64,000 nucleotides of DNA from Marthasterias glacialis (Eukaryota > Echinodermata > Asteroidea > Forcipulatida > Asteriidae): contig OU452228.1 in NCBI GenBank assembly GCA_911728455.2, forward strand, positions 4,154,001-4,218,000, read 5' to 3'. The notes beneath the pieces were generated by a model, which saw only the letters and a list, made by a program, of their open reading frames with translations, was not told where the DNA came from and ran no database searches. The translations under genes and the position numbers were made by a program. How positions within the stretch are numbered: position 1 is the first letter of the stretch; each line of letters begins with the position of its first letter. Below are positions 22,151-33,850 of this stretch, piece after piece.

Positions 22151-23470
22151 TATTTATACACACGACCAGCGGTTTAGTTCCGACCATTCCGGCAGATCAG
22201 GCAATTCCGGCTTTTACCAATTGCCTTTATTTGTAAACACACCAGACAGAAACACCCTGTTTCGTAAGGCAAATAACATAATCCTAAAGCCACTGGTAGG
22301 CCTAGAGATATTCTGTTTGCTAAAGTAAAACGTACGGTGAGTTTTCAATCAGTAAATCTTACCTCAAATTTGAAAATATTAGGATGTGGATGACAAGTTT
22401 TTACGACCCGACCTACTTTCTTACCATCGGTTTGTTCATTGTGATTTTAGAAATAATTCCCACAACTCGGCCAGTAACTGTGTTTGGGCAGCCCGTTCAT
22501 CATATAACCCAATTTGAAACAAAACCGGAATAAATAAACAGTGCGCGTTGTTATGCAGTGTAATGGAGCTGGCGGAGGAACTCGATCGATCAGTTTTTCC
22601 TTCGAAATGAGACTAATGTATGAACTTTCTCTGTGTTCTGTTAAGTTTGTAACCCCCCCCCTCCCCAGTCCCCGGCGTTTAAACAAGTTATAATTTGTTT
22701 TACAATAGAAACATAATACGGGAAATGAAAATTGTTTCAAAGGCAAGTATTTAGTACAGGCATTGAACTTAGGTTTTTAATGTTTTGTTGTACACTTGAA
22801 TCCCACCACCCCTGCCACAATTCCCCTGTTATAGTTCGAGCATGGAAGAAGAAAGATCGCCCGAAACAACGCTAAAAACTTTATGCGTATGACGTCACTA
22901 TGACCATTTAGTACAGGAAAGGTCTGCAGGGGTCTGAACAGCTACAAAGCATGTCCAATGCTGCGTTTGACCTCAAAGATGGCGGAAAATGCATAAGGTC
23001 TGTTCTGATGCAAACAATTGCAATTTCGACCAAGTTTAACGGTATTTCCATCAGATCAAATCAGTGCTCATTTTAAGGAATAAGGGTTTTTATTAATATT
23101 ATTGTTTAGTATTCAGCTGGAGCGCGCGGGGTGATGATTTTGCCAAATTCCAAATGGGGTCCAGTTCGCAAATGGCCACAAAGGTGATGCTCTTCATCTA
23201 CATGTTGTAAAATAAAACTAACAGGCCATTTTGATAGGACGAGCCCGAGAAGAGAGTGTTGAGTTGGACGTCCGCCGCTTACACAAAAAGCAAAAAAAAG
23301 TGTCCAGAGTTATCACGGTTTGTGAAGTTTATTTCCGATGACAACTTTTATTGATTTAGAATTCCATGATTACCTGCGAAGATGTTAGATCCTGGTAAGT
23401 AACCGTCATATCACTCCTTTCAATAGTTCAACATGGACGGAGGTAGAATTGCATAATTTTAATGACTCAA
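22151..23470. other. Intergenic DNA, nothing recognised
   Basis: No coding exon, RNA gene or clear repeat was found. There is a short C-run near 22650. Confidence 0.4.
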
Positions 23471-23474
23471 CTGA

Positions 23475-23601
23475 GGCCAAGTTCGCGCAAGGACCATTTT
23501 GTCGACTAGAGGTCGATGTTGCCTGGTACCCAACACATGTCTTTGAGGATGAGTACCAGCTAATATCAGCCACTAGTCGACAAAAGGTCGCAAACTTGGC
23601 C
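23475..23601. repeat. Small foldback element
   Basis: GGCCAAGTT ... ATTTTGTCGACTAG on the left is mirrored by CTAGTCGACAAAA ... AACTTGGCC on the right, 127 bp in all with a loop of about 55 bp. Confidence 0.65.
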
Positions 23602-23661
23602 TGGATTGTAAAAAAGTAGGCCTACATAACCTGATACTATAGTGACTGATAGTGATAACAT

Positions 23662-24237
23662 TAGACCCAGTAACTGGGGCGCTGTACTCCTTTTTTGAAA
23701 TTTTTGACATTATCTGTCAGCTGTGTAGCCTGGTATCCTGCGTTGACTGCGCAAATCAATATGAATGTCAGGGCATCAGCGAACATTGGCGCTACACACA
23801 GCCTGGTATCCTGCGTTGACTGCGCGGAAAACAATGTGAAAGTCAGGGCCTCAGCGAACACGCAATCCTCGCAGCGTTTTAGACATAAGGAAACGGTCGT
23901 TGAGTATCACATTCAAAATGGCGATTCTAACGGCAATTTTGATATATGCGTGATAGTGGGCTAAAAATCATCGATTTGGAGGACCAAAAATGATCGTGAG
24001 TACAATTAACTGCATTTTATTTCACCGTAGATACTTGGAGAAGCCAGTAGGCGATTTTCAAGCAATTCTGTCGAGTCCTTGTTGCAATTTTGACAATTTT
24101 GTAACTGATTCAGAAAAAAACCGCTTCAGACTCCCAATCGGAGCACTTTCCATATATACCACGGACTGGGGCGCTAGTACGACAGATAATGTCAAAAATT
24201 TCAAAAAAGGAGTACAGCGCCCCAGTTACTGGGTCTA
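23662..24237. repeat. MITE with about 56-bp terminal inverted repeats
   Basis: The left end TAGACCCAGTAACTGGGGCG continues through AAATTTTTGACATTATCTGTC, and the complement forms the right end at 24181-24237. The ends start and stop with TA, compatible with a TA-type target. The interior holds a tandem duplication of about 80 bp (CCTGGTATCCTGCGTTGACT at 23731 and 23810). Confidence 0.8.
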
Positions 24238-24249
24238 TGATAACATAGA

Positions 24250-24355
24250 GTTTAGACCCAGTAAACTGGGGCACTGTACTCCATTTTTTTAGATTTTGAC
24301 TTTATTGGTCGTACTACTACTACTACTTTTGTACTACACTAGCGCCCCAGTCGGT
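24250..24355. repeat. Second short relative of the adjacent MITE
   Basis: TAGACCCAGTAAACTGGGGC opens a short foldback ending in GCGCCCCAGTCGG, with a (TAC)n run inside at 24310-24330. It is a deleted relative lying 15 bp from the longer element. Confidence 0.6.
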
Positions 24356-24757
24356 TATATGTATTTGTACTGTGACGTAGTGGATTTAAAACGAATCTGT
24401 GATACGCTTTTCAAAAAAATTCATAAATTACAACACAGACTCAACAAATTTGATGGAATATCGCCTACTGAGTAGGATGGAATACCCTATTTCCGCGGTA
24501 TTTGCTGCATTTTTCGATCAAAATAAAAAATAATTCACCAACCTGTGCAAAGTGTCCTGTTAGTTTTATTATTGTTGCTGAAGTATTACTTTCCACTTTG
24601 ACTTGAACAACATCCACCAGTTTTCAGATTAAATTCATCGAAAAACGCCTCAGAAAATGAGCATACGGAGAACTAAAAGCTCTCTGTGTGAATTTGACAT
24701 TTTCTCAGTCAAGAAACAAAACGGATGATCCAATGAAGAGAATCTTTGTTCTCTTGG

Positions 24758-24885
24758 CATTGTCAAGTCAGGGTTTCTTTGTGCCAGTGGTACCCTCAAA
24801 GAAAAAAGATTCCGGCAATGCCGCCAAAAGAATCACACCAGGGGGACGGGACCAAAAAAAAAGAATTCTGGCGGCAACTGGTTAA
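24758..24885 (+). repeat. Dispersed repeat C, copy 1
   Basis: GGCATTGTCAAGTCAGGGTT and, farther on, CCAGGGGGACGGGACCAAAA and GGCGGCAACTGGTTAA recur in the same order and strand at 40488-40597. The class is unknown. Confidence 0.6.
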
Positions 24886-24889
24886 AGCA

Positions 24890-25857
24890 AATATTGCCAT
24901 TTGTCAGACAGTGGCAGTGCAATGAGATTGATAGTGATACTGATACTATAGTGATACTGATAGTGGTAAAGTTATACTACTAGCAATAGTACTAGAGTGG
25001 TCTCCAACTATTGCTTTTGGGAAGTGTCTAGTAAGTTATTGTTGTTGACCTAAAAAAAAAATGTTGTATATTACTTAAAATAATTCAACAAGCGGTTAGA
25101 TTAAATTAATAATCAACGATCTATTTGTAGACTAGATGTCTCCTGGATGCATGTGCAGTGTAAAATTAGAGGTGTGTTTCATCACATCACAGTAATCAGC
25201 AATTGGCAAGGCCAAGAGTTTTGTTAATTAACAAATGATCATATGGCATGAAAGTACATGTATCTTTCCTCTGCAGTCCTAGTTAAAGAATGAATACAAA
25301 ATTTTGAAATGTAGAATGAAAGTGGCCAAAAAATTAACTTTACAAGAATTATGATGTTATACTTCCCAGCAAATGAAAAAATTGTTATCTTTTTTGGCAA
25401 ATATTTGCACTGTGTGACAAACAACAAAAGCCAAAGACTAAAAAGGTTACTGTAAATTCAGTAACATTGTCCTACTGCACAAATAGATTTTTTGGGGGCA
25501 ACATTGATGTGAAAATTGTTAAGCTCATTACAGTGCAGTTTTGCAATGGGCTTGTTTTTATTTGGTTCAGTACATACAGTACTGTACTTTGGTCCAATGA
25601 CCTTGCAATGTACTTAAGGATTGAACAATTATTACTTGATCAAAATTTGCTTGTACAGTAACTGGTTATACTTATAGGCCTAAGGCTTTTCGACACACAT
25701 TTCATTCATGTTGTCTTTCCCAAAAGAATAGTACAACAACTGGAAGTTCCTCTGTTAGTGTTGATCTTTGAGCTCGATCCAACAAATAAACAAAATGGTT
25801 TAGTCTGTCTAACTTCAGGTGTACAGAGTTCATTCTGTTTTCACAATAGACCACTTC
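24890..25857. other. Intergenic DNA, nothing recognised
   Basis: AT-rich sequence with short GATACTGATA-type tandem motifs near 24925-24965. No exon or RNA gene was recognised. Confidence 0.4.
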
Positions 25858-26176
25858 ATTAAAGCCCCAGCTCAACATTGACTGTAAATGCTTCCATTCT
25901 TCATCGCACAAATCAAGATATTTTTAATAAAACCAACCTGTGAAAATGTCAGCTCATTTCGTTGTTTCAGTTTTTTGTATGCATTGCAGAATTTTTGGCT
26001 CACTGAGACAAAACCCAATTTTGGATCTTATTTCATTAGTTATTTAAAAACTTCAGGCAGAAATATTTCAAGGCAAGTTTTCTACCATCATTATCTTTAT
26101 ACCATGTAAGGTACATGTATGTAAATCTGTGAACATTTTTGTTTCTCTTCTTACCAATGTTGAGCTGGGGCTTTAA
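25858..26176. repeat. MITE family A, copy 2
   Basis: The ends TTAAAGCCCCAGCTCAACATTG and its complement bound about 319 bp with the same interior blocks as the copy at 3574. It is somewhat shorter inside. Confidence 0.75.
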
Positions 26177-27182
26177 GCATAACAACTGCCTTATCAGTGC
26201 ACTGCACCACAACCCGGCTACATGTACCCACCCAATGTTGTTGAAAGCAACGCTTTTCAAACAAAACTAACGGTACATGTATTGAGTTACAAAGTTCAAT
26301 ATGAGCCCAGAGTTTACACACCCACACATGTACTCTCCTCCTCCCCCACACACAAAATCCATTTCAGTTGTGAATAATTCTGTTGCAAACCATTGAGTGT
26401 ATACATCCCTCTTCTTTTTACTTCCCTTTTTTTTTCTTTGCAAAGTTTTGATCATTTGTGAGTGTCCAAGCTTGTTGTCATTCGGGTTGACATTTTCATT
26501 GTTGTCAGTCCATTGTGTCTTATAGAGAACAATCATTTCACATTATGTACACTCTCCACCCTTTTTTCCTTCTTTTGCTCAAAGCTATTAATCTGACGAG
26601 TCTAAAAAAAACATTAAAAAAAACAATCTGCTTTCAATTAGGTCTTTTAGCCATTTCAAAATAGTGTCTGAAAATGTAGGTCAGTATTTATTTATTTTTT
26701 TTTCTTCGTTATTTAGGGTTAGCTGATTAGATTTAGCTGGAGTGAACAACAATGAAAATAATAATGTTTTTTATTTTAATAACAGTCAATAAACACCATG
26801 GAGAGTCTGCACATTCTGACTGGCCGAAGGTGTATATTAACATGTGATTATAAAGATGGCTCTGTGAACAAGCGAACAAAGGATCCCTGATCCTGCATGT
26901 GTACAATTTCTGTATGCATACACTGTGTTTGATACTATCGAATCAACTCTTTTCTCAGTGTAAATTTTTTGTTTTATTCTGGCAAGTTGTTGGTGCTTCG
27001 TGCAAGAGCATACCACGCATATATGCATGAATGAACATATCAATTTCAGCTGATCAGCACATGAAAAACAATATGCAATGCATAAAGCCAGACACCATTC
27101 AAGGTATTTTGATATACATGTACAGAAACTGTTTGTTTTCAGAGCTCATGTACTGTAGTCTGGTTCTTGAAAATATGCATTT

Positions 27183-27275
27183 TAGGTCACCCTCAAATTT
27201 CCATCCAAAATGGACAGAAAAAGCTACCAGCCTTTTTCGTCCACTATTTTAAATGAAATTTGAGAGTAATTAGAC
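27183..27275. repeat. Small foldback element
   Basis: CTCAAATTTCCAT ... AAAATGGAC is mirrored by GTCCACTATTTT ... ATGAAATTTGAG. The total is about 90 bp with a loop of about 25 bp. Confidence 0.5.
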
Positions 27276-27334
27276 AATTAATTATTCTAATCAACTACAA
27301 TTATTTTCAACATAAGCCTGTGTGTTCAATGAAA

Positions 27335-27497
27335 CAATGGAAGACTTTTGAGCCGCTGGCAGCAGCAGACACAGTGGTCCTTTTTGACAGTTCTGAGCAC
27401 GCGCGCACATGATCAGTTTTTCCCATTGTAGTTCTGATCATGTGTACTACTGGTGAGAACTGTGAAAAAGGACCGTCCAAAAGTCTCCCATTATTGG
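27335..27497. repeat. Foldback family D, copy 1
   Basis: GGTCCTTTTTGACAGTTCTGA on the left (landmark at 27376-27396) is mirrored by GAGAACTGTGAAAAAGGACC on the right. The outer arms are AATGGAAGACTTTTG / CAAAAGTCTCCCATT. A second copy lies at 29651. Confidence 0.7.
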
Positions 27498-28959
27498 AGG
27501 TTTCAGGTATTTAGAAAAGATACAACCATTTGAAAAACTGCTAGTGTGATGGTAGATAGGCAACTTCTTATACTCTATTGTGTTTCGTGTCTAATTTTCC
27601 TTGGTGCATCGTTTTTCTTCTTTCACCCCCCTTCTTTTTTCTCCTTAATATTGTAAAACCACTTTAAACTTACCCAATGTGGTCAGCCAGCTGGATAAGA
27701 TGCACTTTATTCAGAGCAAAATAGGAAAAGGGTATTTCAAACTCTGTGATGGAAATCAACCTTGTGCCGTCTTAACATAAGCATGTAAATAACTACCTAT
27801 CATCATGAATCACATAGTGACAAAGCTGAACATCTTGATTTGGTTTTACGAACACCAAGGTGTATTGTTTTTGGTTTTGGTTTTTTATGCACCCCGAAAA
27901 AGTGCAGGGTCGTGTTGTAAAGGTAGCATGGGTTGGATAACTTGAAACAGATTTTTGGGGCCTTAGTATCAGTGGTATGCAGCCCAAACTAATGCTCTAT
28001 GTAATTTTAATCCTGCCTCTTTGGACATAACAGATGTGAGAAAGTACAATAATTTGTTCCTAACAGACGCCATCTTTACAGGCAACTTGGGTTTTGGCTT
28101 TGAGCAACGTAAAGCGTTCTAATTTTAGTGTACAACATTATGTGAATCGCATGAATGAAGATTGTAATTAAAACCATGGTTTCTGTTCTTGTTGCATGTA
28201 GTACATGTTCGTACATAATTCACATTGGTGTGTTTTTATTTTCTTCTCCCTAACATTTCCCCTCACCTATTACATTACCCCATCACTCCCAATCACCTGT
28301 CTCTCCTTTATTACCACCATTCTTCCCATGATGTGTTTTGTATATAGATGGAGTTTGAAGTTTTCTTTCAACAACTGTATGCACGGGTGTTTCCTTAATT
28401 TGGTGCATTGACATTAACTGGGTTGTACAGTATAAGAATAAATTCATCTCAGGTGAGTAAACATGAATGTATCCTGCATGTACATGTGTTTCTACGTACT
28501 CTTTTGACACACATTTTTAGCATCTTTGCAGTTTGCACTTGACATCGTCTTTCCAGAGAATCTTAACACTAACATGCACTACTAATAATAACCATTTTGC
28601 ATTTATTTACATGTTTGTACAGTACATGTAACCTTATTCATGTACATGTAGTACATTTAAAGGTACATGTAAAGTACAGATCTTCGGTACACCTTCACTT
28701 GGTGTGGGATGGGCTAACATACAGGCTTGATCATTAGACCTAATGTTGTATCCAATTCAGTTACATGTACAAGTAACATGGGCCTATTTTTGTTCTGTTT
28801 GGGTTAAATTCATCCGCATCTACCTGTATATAGGGAGTTCCATGTGTTAAAAAGGGTCGAGATTTATACACCACACCTGAGTTTTACTTCATTGCATTAC
28901 TGTATTACAGGATAAATATCTCGTGACACCCAGTCACAGCTTTCTGTTTACGAAAGATT

Positions 28960-29165
28960 TGACCTTCTGATTCGAACTGGCCCCTCATCACCGGACGTGC
29001 TCGGTGGTCTAGTGGTTAAGACATCTGCTCTAGTCATGCGGGAGTCGTGGGTTCGAATCCCACCCGAGTTGCCTGTGGATTTTTTCCACAGGACTCGAAA
29101 GCACTGAGTATACAGTGCTTACACACATCGGTGAAAGGCAAATTGAAATTTATAATTTTATTCTT
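28960..29165 (+). repeat. tRNA-derived SINE, copy 1
   Basis: A tRNA-like head has an A box TGGTCTAGTGG (29005-29015) and a B box GGTTCGAATCC (29050-29060), matching Pol III consensus. A body follows with the small hairpins CCTGTGGATTTTTTCCACAGG (landmark at 29072-29092) and CACTGAGTATACAGTGC, then ACACACATCGGTG. The same body occurs at 33595. It does not fold as a complete functional tRNA with a matched acceptor stem, so it is called a SINE. Confidence 0.7.
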
Positions 29166-29650
29166 CTCGCAACTTTGGTTTAAATACGGTTTACATTATC
29201 ATATCGTGTGTGTACACATTGGGATTATGCGCATTGCACCGATCAGTCATGTCAGTACAATCAGTCCCGTCAAGCATCACTACATCCTGATCAAGAACTT
29301 GTACAAGCTCATTAGCCCACCTCGAGGTCTTGGATGGGAACCGGTGGGGCCGAATGAATAAATACACCATACACTGTACAACCAACCTAAAAGAATTTGA
29401 TGAAATTCTTTTGTTGTCCCCATCTGTTTTTTGAACAATTTTAATAGTGAATATTCTTTCCGAAGAAGTCTGGCTGGCAAATTTATTGCTTCCTACAGCT
29501 GTGATTTTGTACATTTAAACCAGCGCCTGCACTTTTCATTGTGCACAGCATTGTATTGAATTCAAGGAACCTTTTTTCAATTGGAGTTTGTGGTTATATG
29601 TTTGCATCGAGTTTAATTAAATACATGTACAAGGAGGCTTACTATTGACC

Positions 29651-29809
29651 CAATGAGAGACGCTGGCTGCAGCAGACACAAGGGTCCTTTTTGACAGTTC
29701 TGAGTATGCGCGCACATGCTCAGTATTGTGTGCGAGGTTCTGAGCATGCGTACTACTATTGAGAACCGTGAAAAAGGACCGTCCGAAAGTCTCCCATTCA
29801 CCTGACGTC
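29651..29809. repeat. Foldback family D, copy 2
   Basis: It carries the same arms as the copy at 27335: GGTCCTTTTTGACAGTTCTGA near 29683 and GAGAACCGTGAAAAAGGACC near 29760, with GCGCGCACATG in the loop. It abuts a dispersed repeat on its right. Confidence 0.7.
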
Positions 29810-29985
29810 ATCATCACAATAATCTTGGTTGAGTCAATTTGATAGTCAGTGTTCCTGTGTGTTATACAGTATACTGTAGTGTGAATTTTAGGCGATGTAG
29901 CGTTTACACACTGACCATTTGACAACCAAAATGGTGAGCGTGGTACAATCGCCGCGTGTGGCATGTGTGCAAGGGATTAATACAT
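29810..29985 (+). repeat. Dispersed repeat, copy 2 (partner of 2618-3075)
   Basis: CACCTGACGTCATC, TTTTAGGCGATGTAGCG and CCAAAATGGTGAGCGTGG appear in the same order as in the FRG1 intron copy, but without the extra 250 bp. Confidence 0.5.
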
Positions 29986-30911
29986 AATTTACCGTGATCA
30001 TGTGTATGTAAAATTGTACAATACATGTACACCATGACAACCTTGCCCTTGCTTTGACTAGTGTTGTGTGCAGTGGCTGGCCTACATGCACATGAACCCG
30101 TTACAAATAGGATCCTTTTGTAGTGTTCTTTTGTACATGTGCATTGTGCATGTAGCATTGTTATGGGATGTTTTATGTACCTGTACATGTAGTACGTCAC
30201 TACATCAACATACGTATAATGCATTATTACTCATTGTTTTCATTTCGTTGCATTTTTCACACAAGTACATAGGTGCAGGACATGTACTGGATCAAAGCAA
30301 TTAAACAACAAAGCATTGTTCTAAATGAAAGCAAATATAATGTTTGCCAACACTAATGCACAACGTACATGTAAACTTAAAACAATGAGAGTATACTTGT
30401 ATCCATATCTAATTTCCTTCCTCCAAACATGGAGCAATAGCTCTGCATGCTCCCAAGGTCCATGCTCTATGAACTGACCTTGTGCCCATTTTGCAATAAC
30501 TATGCAATTGAAAGCAAGACAGTTTGTCACAGTTTGGTAGGTGATTCTAACCATGGAGGAATGCATACACTGTACACACAGCTTAAATACATTCCATTTG
30601 CATTGGTGAAAAGGACCAGCACCATTTCATTCCTAATATAAGAAATTTACATAGCAATATGTACATTTACAGGTACTGCACACATGTACGTAAATTAACT
30701 ACTTGTACACGAAATGCTTTTTATCATGAAAAATTTCATCAACAGTGTGTTTGAAAAAGATGTTGCGCTTGCAAATTTAACAGAATTTGGCTGGTTACCC
30801 TGATTAGCACTTACATGTAGAGTTGAACCGTTGTACAACCATTATATTAAAAGATGTTAAACATAAATGGTACTGTACAATATAACTCACGCTATGTATT
30901 TCAAAGTCTGG

Positions 30912-31257
30912 TTAAAACCCCAGCTCAACTCGTTTCCATTATTTGCACATATCAAGATATTAGTAACAAAACCAACCTGTGAAAATGTCAGCTCATTTCA
31001 TTGTATCATTTGCGAGAAAATGGTAAAAATGCATTCAGCATTTTTGTACGCATTCCTTTAGAGTTATCGTCTCACCGAGACAAAAACTAATTTTGGATCT
31101 TATTTCATTTATTATTCAAAAACGATAACACTTCAGGCAAAAATATTTCAAGGAAAGTTTTCTACCATCATTATCTTTATGCCATGTAAGGTACATATGT
31201 AAATCTGTGAACATTTATGTTTTTCTTCTTACCAGTGTTGAGCTGGGACCTTAAAAC
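30912..31257. repeat. MITE family A, copy 3
   Basis: The ends TTAAAACCCCAGCTCAA and TTGAGCTGGGACCTTAA and the shared interior (CTACCATCATTATC, ACATTTATGTTTTTC) place it with the copies at 3574 and 25858. It is more diverged at its termini. Confidence 0.7.
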
Positions 31258-32723
31258 CCTGTTTTACATTGGTAAACAATTAGCATAGGATGCAAATTCT
31301 TGCCACTTGAGAAAGAAAGAGGGATCGTTATCGAGTACGTGTCAGCCCTTGTATAATCAAGTTAATCTTCCCCTCAGTTTAATATTCCACAGTTGACTGA
31401 AACTTGATTGCCTGAACTGCAAAATTCATGATGAACTACACATGACATACTTCTTGTCCCAACGTGTCTACCCATTCTGGTACACTGCGGGACAGATTTG
31501 CTCATAAATATGACGTCAACCTGAAGAGAAAAAAAATGCACATGTATGTGTTGGCTTCAGGCACATCTGGATTGCTCCACAAATGGCCAATATCTAGTAT
31601 GTACAATGAGAAGGTGATTATTATTGGAACAGGTCTTGGGGCTATTTTTTATTCATTGAATTATTTGTGCTGGGGAGGGGTTGGTTGAACATAATTTAAT
31701 ATTTGTGAATATGAATACCAACTTAAATGGGCAACTCTTTTGAGAAGCACTACAGAATCCTTTAATTTTGTTATTGAGAGTATTCTTAGGAATTGACGCA
31801 TCTACTTATGTTATTCTCAGGTAAATGTACATGTACGACTTGTATGTAATGAATTTTGTGAAACCATGTGAAACACAGCCCCTTATTTTAGCCAAAGCAA
31901 ACAACATGCATGGTGATAAATCAATAACACCATTAATCCCCCTTACAGTTGTGACAGTGTTAAAAAGCCAAAGGGCATACTAGCTTCCAGACGGCCAGTC
32001 ATGTTTTAAAAATACATGTCTGCAAATCTTATAGATTTTCCTTTAACATTTGTGTGTGATGTTTAGCACACTGGTCTGTAGACCATCTTTTTTGTTTATG
32101 AGGTCAGATTTGCAGGCCACGTGGCTTTGCCTTGGTATGTGCAATCTATTCCCTAGGGAGCAAAGTTTGTACTAATGTACTGTCAAGTTACATTGTTAAT
32201 AAGCCATTGCAAGGTAGACTTGAATGATATCTGGTGCAATGCCTTGTTCGTCACAAGTTGAATTCCTCAGACTATATATCCAGGTTTAGGGATAAGCGTT
32301 AAGAGACGAGAAACTCTGATGCACAATTCTCAATGAAATGCAAGGTATAAGAATAACAGTCTTTGCTGATCTATGGAGTCTGGAGGTTGCAATGCAAAAG
32401 CTTGCCCGAACCATGTGACATATTAAATGCAATACACACGCATATTAGCAATACTGGATTTAGGACTTCAAATTGAGTATTCCCTGGTGACCGAGCAAGG
32501 CATTGTACATCATTCAAATCTAACTTGCAAATTGGCGTTTTGTACAAATAAATATCAAAGGAAGATTGATATTGACAATGTGTCTTTACAATGTACAGTA
32601 CATGTAATCTTACCGAATTAAAGAGGATGGGCCATGGTGGTTGAAGTTGACGTCGTTTTGTAGATTTCTGCTGTCTGATATTAATCCTATGTTTGATTAT
32701 AAATCAAACTTCTCTTTTGTCTC
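31258..32723. other. Intergenic DNA, nothing recognised
   Basis: No conserved coding block or RNA gene was found on either strand. Scattered TACATGTA motifs occur. Confidence 0.4.
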
Positions 32724-32870
32724 ATTAAAGCCAAAACTCAACATTGGTAATAAGAAAAACGTAAATGTTCACAGATTTACATGTATCTTACATGATGGTA
32801 GAAAACTTTCCTTGAAATGTTTCTGCTTGAAGTGTAAGTGTTTTTAAATAATAAATGAAATAAATTGTTT
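32724..32870. repeat. MITE family A, truncated inverted copy 4
   Basis: ATTAAAGCCAAAACTCAACATT is followed by the complement of the right half of the family (GTTCACAGATTTACATGTA, GATGGTAGAAAACTTTCC). The other end is missing. Confidence 0.65.
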
Positions 32871-33594
32871 TTACTCCCCAAATTAGGTTGCCGCCTAAAT
32901 TTATGAAAATCCCATCAATGAGGGCAGCAAATAAATATTGGTAAAATCGTGACTTCTCTTTACATACTGTATCCCCGAATAGCTGCTTGGAACGTCAAGC
33001 CGCCTGGCATTCATGCAGCAGCATGGTAGACAATTTATCCCCACAGGTTGAAAAACCGAAATTCGTTTCACTAAAAAGGTCTAAGTCGCTGTCTTCATGA
33101 AATAAATGTGACGAACGAGCAAATTCATCGCTGTTTTTGCCTGATAAAAACACCAACATCGAAGTTGGTGTTACCTGTGTCCGACATGACAACTACCGCT
33201 TGACAATGCGTAACAGCAAACAGCCATTGGGCGGAGGAATACATATTGAAGCATCATGACTCTTCTGAATTTCTAGAGACAATTTTCAGGCACCGACAAT
33301 CATTTTTTCAATTTTACCTTTAGGTGGGGGTGAAATCAGGCATGAAAACTGCTGTATCCGAATTGTACAATGCGCCAAACTGTTTTGAAACAAATTTGCA
33401 CATTCTACAAGTCTGACACTTTGTTTTCTTCGCAGTTATAGGTGTGTTTAAGAATTTAAAGTGTGTTTTAAAGACAATCTTCCTATCATGGCCCATCCTC
33501 TTAAAGATAAGAATTAAATCTACAAATTATCCACAAATGTATAAAACAATGATGCTGCAACTAGTTCATATGAACATTAAATACTTACAATGTT

Positions 33595-33850
33595 GAACAT
33601 GTTCAAATCCCACCTGAGGAATATGCCTGTGGTTTTTTTCACAGGACTCGGGGGAAAGTACTGTATACAGTGCTTAACACACATCGGTGTATGGATAAAA
33701 AAACAAAAAACACACAAATAATATTCTTTATCCCCGATGCAAAACTTAACATCTATTATAATGGCAATACGGTACCCCCTGCTCATAGGATTCGAACTGC
33801 CTCTAGCTGCCGGGCAATCTCGGTAGTCTAGTTGGGAAGACATCGGCAAA
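33595..33850 (+). repeat. tRNA-derived SINE, copy 2, with a second partial head
   Basis: A remnant B box (GTTCAAATCCCACC) leads into the same body as at 28960: GCCTGTGG ... CACAGGACTC, then GTATACAGTGCTT and ACACACATCGGTG. At 33775-33845 a second head begins (CTCGGTAGTCTAGTTGGGAAG) and breaks off, so two units may stand in tandem. Confidence 0.6.

Noticed and set aside
28995-29075. Functional tRNA gene at the SINE head
   Set aside because: A and B boxes fit, but the ends do not form a convincing acceptor stem, the sequence runs into a SINE body, and a second copy of that body exists at 33595.
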